Of a DNA stretch of 8,451 bases, positions 4,817 to 8,451 are shown piece after piece (position 1 is the stretch's first letter; each line of letters opens with the position of its first letter). The notes beneath the pieces were generated by a model that had not been told where the DNA came from, made no database searches, and saw nothing but the letters and a program-made list of their open reading frames with translations. The translations under genes and the position numbers were made by a program. Source of the stretch: an uncultured Paraglaciecola sp. (GTDB taxonomy: Bacteria; Pseudomonadota; Gammaproteobacteria; Enterobacterales; Alteromonadaceae); contig CAJQKX010000313.1 of the NCBI GenBank assembly GCA_905479025.1, forward strand, positions 1 to 8,451, in the 5' to 3' direction.

Positions 4817-6067
4817 ATGGACTACTTTGCCTATAAAAATGAACAACTATTTGCTGAAGACGTAGCCCTTGAAACCGTCGCTCACATTTACGGTACACCT
4901 TGTTATGTTTACTCAAAAGCCACAATTGAACGGCATTGGCATGCCTTTGATAGGGCAGCCGGAAGTCAGCCACATTTAATCTGTTATGCCGTCAAAGCGA
5001 ATTCAAATTTGGCAGTATTAAATGTAATGGCCAAGCTAGGTTCGGGCTTTGATATTGTTTCTGGTGGTGAGCTAACACGTGTTCTCAAAGCTGGTGGAGA
5101 TCCCAGCAAAGTAGTGTTTTCTGGGGTAGGTAAGACTCATGATGAGATTGCTTTAGCCTTACATCATAATATTAAGTGTTTTAATGTAGAGTCGCGCAGT
5201 GAATTGACTCGTATCAACGAAGTCGCTGCACAAGCAGGAAAAAAAGCGCCTATCTCTATTCGAGTCAACCCTGATGTAGATGCTAAGACCCATCCATACA
5301 TTTCTACGGGCCTTAAAGACAACAAGTTTGGGGTCGAACGCCAGCAGGCCGTTGAAATTTATAAATATGCGAATAGCTTACCGTTTTTAAATGTAGTCGG
5401 CATTGATTGCCACATTGGTTCCCAACTTACTGAATTATCACCCTTTGTGGATGCCTTAGATATATTGTTAGCTTTGATCGACGAACTAGCAGAACAACAA
5501 ATACATATACAACACCTTGATGTAGGCGGTGGATTAGGTGTGACTTACAATGATGAAGAGCCGCCTCACCCCGACCAATATACACAAGCAATTTCCCAAC
5601 GTTTACAAGGCCGAGAAAAACTACTACTTATCTTCGAGCCGGGCCGGGCAATCATGGCTAATGCAGGCGTTTTGTTGACCAAAGTCGAATTTCTAAAACA
5701 AGGGGCGGAGAAAAATTTTGCTATAGTTGATGCAGCAATGAATGATCTTATTCGTCCAGCACTTTATTCAGCATGGCAAAATATCATTCCTGTAGACGCA
5801 GGTCTTCAAAGAACCAAAGCCATTTATGACGTAGTAGGCCCCATTTGTGAAACCGGCGACTTTCTTGGTAAAGATCGTGAATTGACTATCGCACCCGAGG
5901 ATTACCTTGCAGTTCGAAGTGCTGGTGCATACGGTTTTGTTATGGCATCAAATTATAATAGTCGATGTAAGGCCGCAGAAGTGTTAATTGACGGTGACAA
6001 GATGCATTTAGTCAGAGAACGAGAAAAAATAGCCCAATTATTTGAGGGTGAGCACATACCAGCATAG
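4817..6067 (+). CDS. lysA: Diaminopimelate decarboxylase
   Basis: A 416-residue cytoplasmic, PLP-dependent alanine-racemase-fold (type III) enzyme that decarboxylates meso-diaminopimelate to L-lysine, the last step of lysine synthesis. The PLP lysine is K60 in YAVKANSN. HIGSQ (199-203), GGGLG (237-241) and EPGR (274-277) bind the cofactor phosphate and ring. CETGD (344-348) carries the catalytic Cys contributed across the dimer, where the more common form is CESGD. SAGAYG (368-373) and NYNSR (379-383) complete the active site. The length matches bacterial LysA (about 420). The frame is open upstream to an ATG at 4712 inside lptM, but family members start near MDYFAYKNEQLFAEDV, so ATG 4817 is chosen; AAGGA at 4802-4806 is its ribosome site. 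Translation is very likely coupled to lptM. Confidence 0.97.
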   Translation: MDYFAYKNEQLFAEDVALETVAHIYGTPCYVYSKATIERHWHAFDRAAGSQPHLICYAVKANSNLAVLNVMAKLGSGFDIVSGGELTRVLKAGGDPSKVVFSGVGKTHDEIALALHHNIKCFNVESRSELTRINEVAAQAGKKAPISIRVNPDVDAKTHPYISTGLKDNKFGVERQQAVEIYKYANSLPFLNVVGIDCHIGSQLTELSPFVDALDILLALIDELAEQQIHIQHLDVGGGLGVTYNDEEPPHPDQYTQAISQRLQGREKLLLIFEPGRAIMANAGVLLTKVEFLKQGAEKNFAIVDAAMNDLIRPALYSAWQNIIPVDAGLQRTKAIYDVVGPICETGDFLGKDRELTIAPEDYLAVRSAGAYGFVMASNYNSRCKAAEVLIDGDKMHLVREREKIAQLFEGEHIPA

Positions 6068-6134
6068 ATATTGTTTTTTGAAAAATTAATTTAATAAAAA
6101 TTGAGATTATTTAGCCTGTATTAAGTTAAAGGCA

Positions 6135-6163
6135 TAGTCAGTCTTTCACTGAAATGATATAAC
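6135..6163 (+). promoter_or_regulatory. Candidate dapF promoter
   Basis: TAGTCA (6135-6140) and TATAAC (6158-6163) are spaced by 17 nt, matching four and five of the six consensus bases. The 161-bp gap between lysA and dapF makes an internal promoter plausible. The -10 box is overlapped by an inverted repeat. Confidence 0.4.
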
Positions 6164-6180
6164 TATTTCATAATATCATT
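6150..6180. repeat. Two overlapping inverted repeats between lysA and dapF
   Basis: AATGATAT (6153-6160) pairs perfectly with ATATCATT (6173-6180). In competition, TGAAAT (6150-6155) pairs with ATTTCA (6165-6170). The two foldings exclude each other and cover the candidate -10 box. All pairs are AT-rich, so stability is low; a regulator site or a chance feature are both possible. Confidence 0.4.
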
Positions 6181-6228
6181 CACGTATCTGTTCTGGCGTG
6201 TTGAAAAAATTTTAGCTAAGTAGTCGCA

Positions 6229-7059
6229 ATGCAAATCCAGTTTTCAAAGATGCATGGTCTGGGGAATGATTTTGTTGTTATTGATAACGTAACGCAAAAC
6301 GTGTTTTTTTCTAAAGAAAAAATTCAACAACTTTCAGACAGAAATTTTGGTATAGGATTCGATCAACTTTTATTGGTTGAGCCCCCTTATGATCCAGACC
6401 AAGATTTTCATTACAGAATATTCAACGCAGATGGATCTGAAGTCTCTCAGTGTGGCAATGGCGCGCGCTGTTTTGCTCGATTCGTAAAAATGAAAGGCCT
6501 AACCAACCGCAATAAAATTGTGGTCAGTACTAAAGCGGGTCGTATGGTTCTGTACCTTGAGAAAGATGGGCAAGTTACTGTAAATATGGGTGTACCTGAG
6601 TTTGAACCAAGTTTGGTGCCAGTAAAAGCCAATAAACGTGAAAAAGTTTACATATTAAGAGCACAGGAGCACACTTTTTTTTGTGGTGTTGTTTCTATGG
6701 GTAATCCACATTGTGTGTTGTTGGTAGATGATGTAGAAACTGCCGATGTTGAAACAATGGGTCCCTTGCTTGAAAAACACGAACGTTTTAGCGAAGGTGC
6801 AAACGTTGGCTTTATGCAAATTATTAATCACAACCATATCAAGCTTCGTGTTTTTGAAAGAGGTGTAGGTGAAACATTAGCTTGTGGCAGCGGAGCTTGT
6901 GCAGCAGTAGCTGTAGGTCAATTACAAAATAGATTAAGTAAAGATGTTAGAGTTGATTTGCGCGGTGGCAGTTTAAAAATACGTTGGCAAGGTAATGATA
7001 ATGTATTAAAAATGACAGGCGCCGCTGAGCATATTTTTGATGGATATATAAACCTTTGA
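6229..7059 (+). CDS. dapF: Diaminopimelate epimerase
   Basis: A 276-residue cytoplasmic, cofactor-free epimerase that converts LL- to meso-diaminopimelate, the precursor of both lysine (through LysA next door) and the peptidoglycan cross-link. It has the two-domain family layout with both catalytic cysteines: C75 in [10 protein letters not shown] (73-82) and C219 in [13 protein letters not shown] (218-230), matching C73 and C217 of E. coli DapF. Other signatures are [12 protein letters not shown] (8-19), [11 protein letters not shown] (38-48), [10 protein letters not shown] (62-71), GNPHCV (158-163) and FERGVGET (209-216). The length agrees with E. coli (274). ATG 6229 gives the standard start; its ribosome site is weak. 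It heads a close-packed run with DUF484 (21 nt gap) and xerC. Confidence 0.98.
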   Translation: MQIQFSKMHGLGNDFVVIDNVTQNVFFSKEKIQQLSDRNFGIGFDQLLLVEPPYDPDQDFHYRIFNADGSEVSQCGNGARCFARFVKMKGLTNRNKIVVSTKAGRMVLYLEKDGQVTVNMGVPEFEPSLVPVKANKREKVYILRAQEHTFFCGVVSMGNPHCVLLVDDVETADVETMGPLLEKHERFSEGANVGFMQIINHNHIKLRVFERGVGETLACGSGACAAVAVGQLQNRLSKDVRVDLRGGSLKIRWQGNDNVLKMTGAAEHIFDGYINL

Positions 7060-7080
7060 TTAAAGAGTCGCAAAAATAAA

Positions 7081-7746
7081 ATGGATACAACGATTGCATA
7101 CGAATCTAAAAATCTAATTGACGCCGAGCAAGTTGCTGCTTATTTACTTGAAAATCCTGATTTTTTCTCTAAATTCCCACAACTTATTGAGAACATCACT
7201 ATTCCTCATGCTCACAAAGGCAGTGTCTCTTTGGTGGAGCTTCAAGGTGAAAAGCTACGTAAAAAAGTCAGGAGTCTAAGTCAAAAACTTAATCAATTAA
7301 CCTTTATTGCCAAACAAAACGAAGTCATTTATCGGGTCTATACAGAATTGAACTTGCGCATTCTAAAGTGTACCAACCTTGATGATCTCAAATTTATTTT
7401 GGAAGAGGTCATTCAAGAAAATCTCCAGTTATCATCTGTAATCTTAAAGCCTTTCAAAGGGGCCCATGCTTTACCTGAGATTCAGCGTCGCCTATTTATC
7501 GAAAAACGCTTTAAAAGACATAAATTTTTCTTTGGCCGTTTAAGTGATCATGAACGCAGGCTATTATTTGCTGATCAGGAGGCTAACTCGGTTGCTTTAT
7601 TGCTTATAGGTGATTTAGGTGAACTTGGGATTTTGGCTATTGGTAGTAAAGACCCGGGACACTTCAATCCAGATATGGATACCTTATTGATCACGCAACT
7701 ACAGCAATTTTTGGGTGTTTTGTTACCTAAAATGCTGACTGCTTAG
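7081..7746 (+). CDS. DUF484 family protein (GAF-like)
   Basis: A 221-residue cytoplasmic protein of the DUF484 family, found between dapF and xerC across gammaproteobacteria; its function is not established. Family marks are the N-terminal VAAYLLENPDFFSKFPQL (18-35), HKGSVSLVELQGEKLR (45-60) and a charged, probably coiled-coil segment (about 53-80). A GAF-like domain (about 80-215) follows and ends with ELGILAIGSKDPGHFNPDMD (181-200). No signal peptide or transmembrane segment is visible. ATG 7081 has only a distant AAGAG, so ribosome binding looks weak and translation may depend on coupling with dapF. The steady position next to xerC suggests a link to recombination or cell-cycle control, but that is only inference from context. 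Confidence 0.92.
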   Translation: MDTTIAYESKNLIDAEQVAAYLLENPDFFSKFPQLIENITIPHAHKGSVSLVELQGEKLRKKVRSLSQKLNQLTFIAKQNEVIYRVYTELNLRILKCTNLDDLKFILEEVIQENLQLSSVILKPFKGAHALPEIQRRLFIEKRFKRHKFFFGRLSDHERRLLFADQEANSVALLLIGDLGELGILAIGSKDPGHFNPDMDTLLITQLQQFLGVLLPKMLTA

Positions 7747-7754
7747 CCAATAAA

Positions 7755-8451
7755 ATGTTGAGACCAGGCTTACATACTTGGTTAGAAAAATACCTTTCAC
7801 ATTTAAGGTATGAAAAAAATTTAGCTAATAATTCGATAGAAAATTATCACCGGCAGTTAAATGCAGCTTTCAAGAAACTTGATTTTGAGTGTTGGTCAAC
7901 ATTTAATACCTCAGATGTTCGCAATATTCTAAACGATGCTCGTAAAAGTAGGCTAAGTTCCCGTTCCATTGCTTTACGCTTATCTTCTATCAGAGGGTTT
8001 TGTGCCTATCTTGTTCAGCAAGGTCAACTAACACAAAACCCAGCATCATCAATTCAAGCACCTAAACAAGCTAAACCATTACCAAAACAACTGAATGTTG
8101 ATGAAATGCATCAATTACTGGATATCAAAGAAAATGACACTCTGGCAATACGAGATAAGGCCATGATGGAACTTATGTATAGTTGTGGTTTACGTTTATC
8201 GGAATTAGCTAATCTTAATATCAGAAGCATTCAACCTGACAGACAACTAAGAGTCATAGGAAAAGGCAATAAAGAACGTTTATTGCCAATTGGCAAGATT
8301 GCCATAGAAGCATTAGCTGTCTGGCTAAAAATCAGGCCACAGCTTGCATCTATTGAAGAACCCGCATTATTTGTAAGTATGCTTAAAAATAGGATCGGCA
8401 CCAGGCAAATAGCAAAACGTATGAAATTGTGGGCCACTCGGCAAAACCTAG
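7755..8451 (+). CDS. xerC: Tyrosine recombinase XerC, 3' end cut by window edge
   Basis: The first 232 codons of a recombinase of about 300 residues; the frame is open at the right edge. XerC with XerD resolves chromosome dimers at dif, activated by FtsK at the septum. The N-terminal SAM-like (core-binding) domain spans about 1-90 (WLEKYLSHLRYEKNLANNSI; ALRLSSIRGFCAYLVQQG). The catalytic domain follows from about 112. The first catalytic Arg is R147 in MYSCGLRLSELANL and the beta-hairpin Lys is K170 in IGKGNKERLLPIG, one residue closer together than in E. coli XerC (R148, K172). The H-x-x-R pair and the Tyr nucleophile lie beyond the window. XerC rather than XerD is favoured by the dapF-DUF484-xerC order. 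ATG 7755 lies 8 nt after the DUF484 stop, without a strong ribosome site; TTG 7758 is less likely. Confidence 0.95.
   Translation, partial: MLRPGLHTWLEKYLSHLRYEKNLANNSIENYHRQLNAAFKKLDFECWSTFNTSDVRNILNDARKSRLSSRSIALRLSSIRGFCAYLVQQGQLTQNPASSIQAPKQAKPLPKQLNVDEMHQLLDIKENDTLAIRDKAMMELMYSCGLRLSELANLNIRSIQPDRQLRVIGKGNKERLLPIGKIAIEALAVWLKIRPQLASIEEPALFVSMLKNRIGTRQIAKRMKLWATRQNL

Noticed and set aside
6447..6837. Two minus-strand open frames of about 60 codons inside dapF
   Set aside because: They are shadows of dapF, which is certain from both catalytic cysteines.
8231..8437. 68-codon minus-strand open frame
   Set aside because: It is a shadow of the xerC catalytic domain.

Overview
The window looks like chromosomal DNA of a marine gammaproteobacterium, most likely Alteromonadales (Alteromonas/Glaciecola/Paraglaciecola type). 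This rests on AT-leaning codon use, an FldB-type flavodoxin, an RraA very close to the enterobacterial form, and the block lptM-lysA-dapF-DUF484-xerC that is widespread in gammaproteobacteria. The genus is an inference; no rRNA gene is present. No tRNA, CRISPR array, insertion sequence or phage gene was seen.

Left part (1-2996), the accessory-looking part. A lipoprotein gene, probably a beta-propeller of the phytase-like/SdiA-regulated kind, runs off the left edge on the minus strand. A decayed gene for a secreted NTF2/SnoaL-like protein follows (685-1135, two in-frame stops and one frameshift). Next come fldB and, 8 nt downstream, a gene for a stand-alone HExxH metallopeptidase-like protein (CLCA_X family, resembling the LPD1 domain of phage and plasmid polyvalent proteins). 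About 350 bp further on lies a short, frameshifted remnant of a second copy of that protein's C-terminus (2822-2894), ending near a terminator-like hairpin.

Middle part (2997-4644). A lone exbD gene converges on rraA, and the two share a bidirectional hairpin terminator at 3436-3468. The gap of about 650 bp between rraA and lptM holds a candidate rraA promoter, a perfect 13-bp inverted repeat and a few weaker repeats, but no convincing gene.

Right part (4645-8451). This is conserved housekeeping: lptM (lipoprotein partner of the LPS translocon LptDE), lysA and dapF (the last steps from LL-diaminopimelate to meso-diaminopimelate and lysine), a DUF484 gene and the start of xerC (chromosome dimer resolution), cut by the right edge. 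lptM-lysA are separated by 1 nt and dapF-DUF484-xerC by 21 and 8 nt, so they form one or two operons. A 161-bp gap with a promoter candidate separates lysA from dapF.

I see no complete novel multi-gene system. The points most worth checking are the LPD1-like peptidase with its decayed paralogue, the decayed NTF2-like gene, the orphan exbD and the perfect inverted repeat upstream of lptM.
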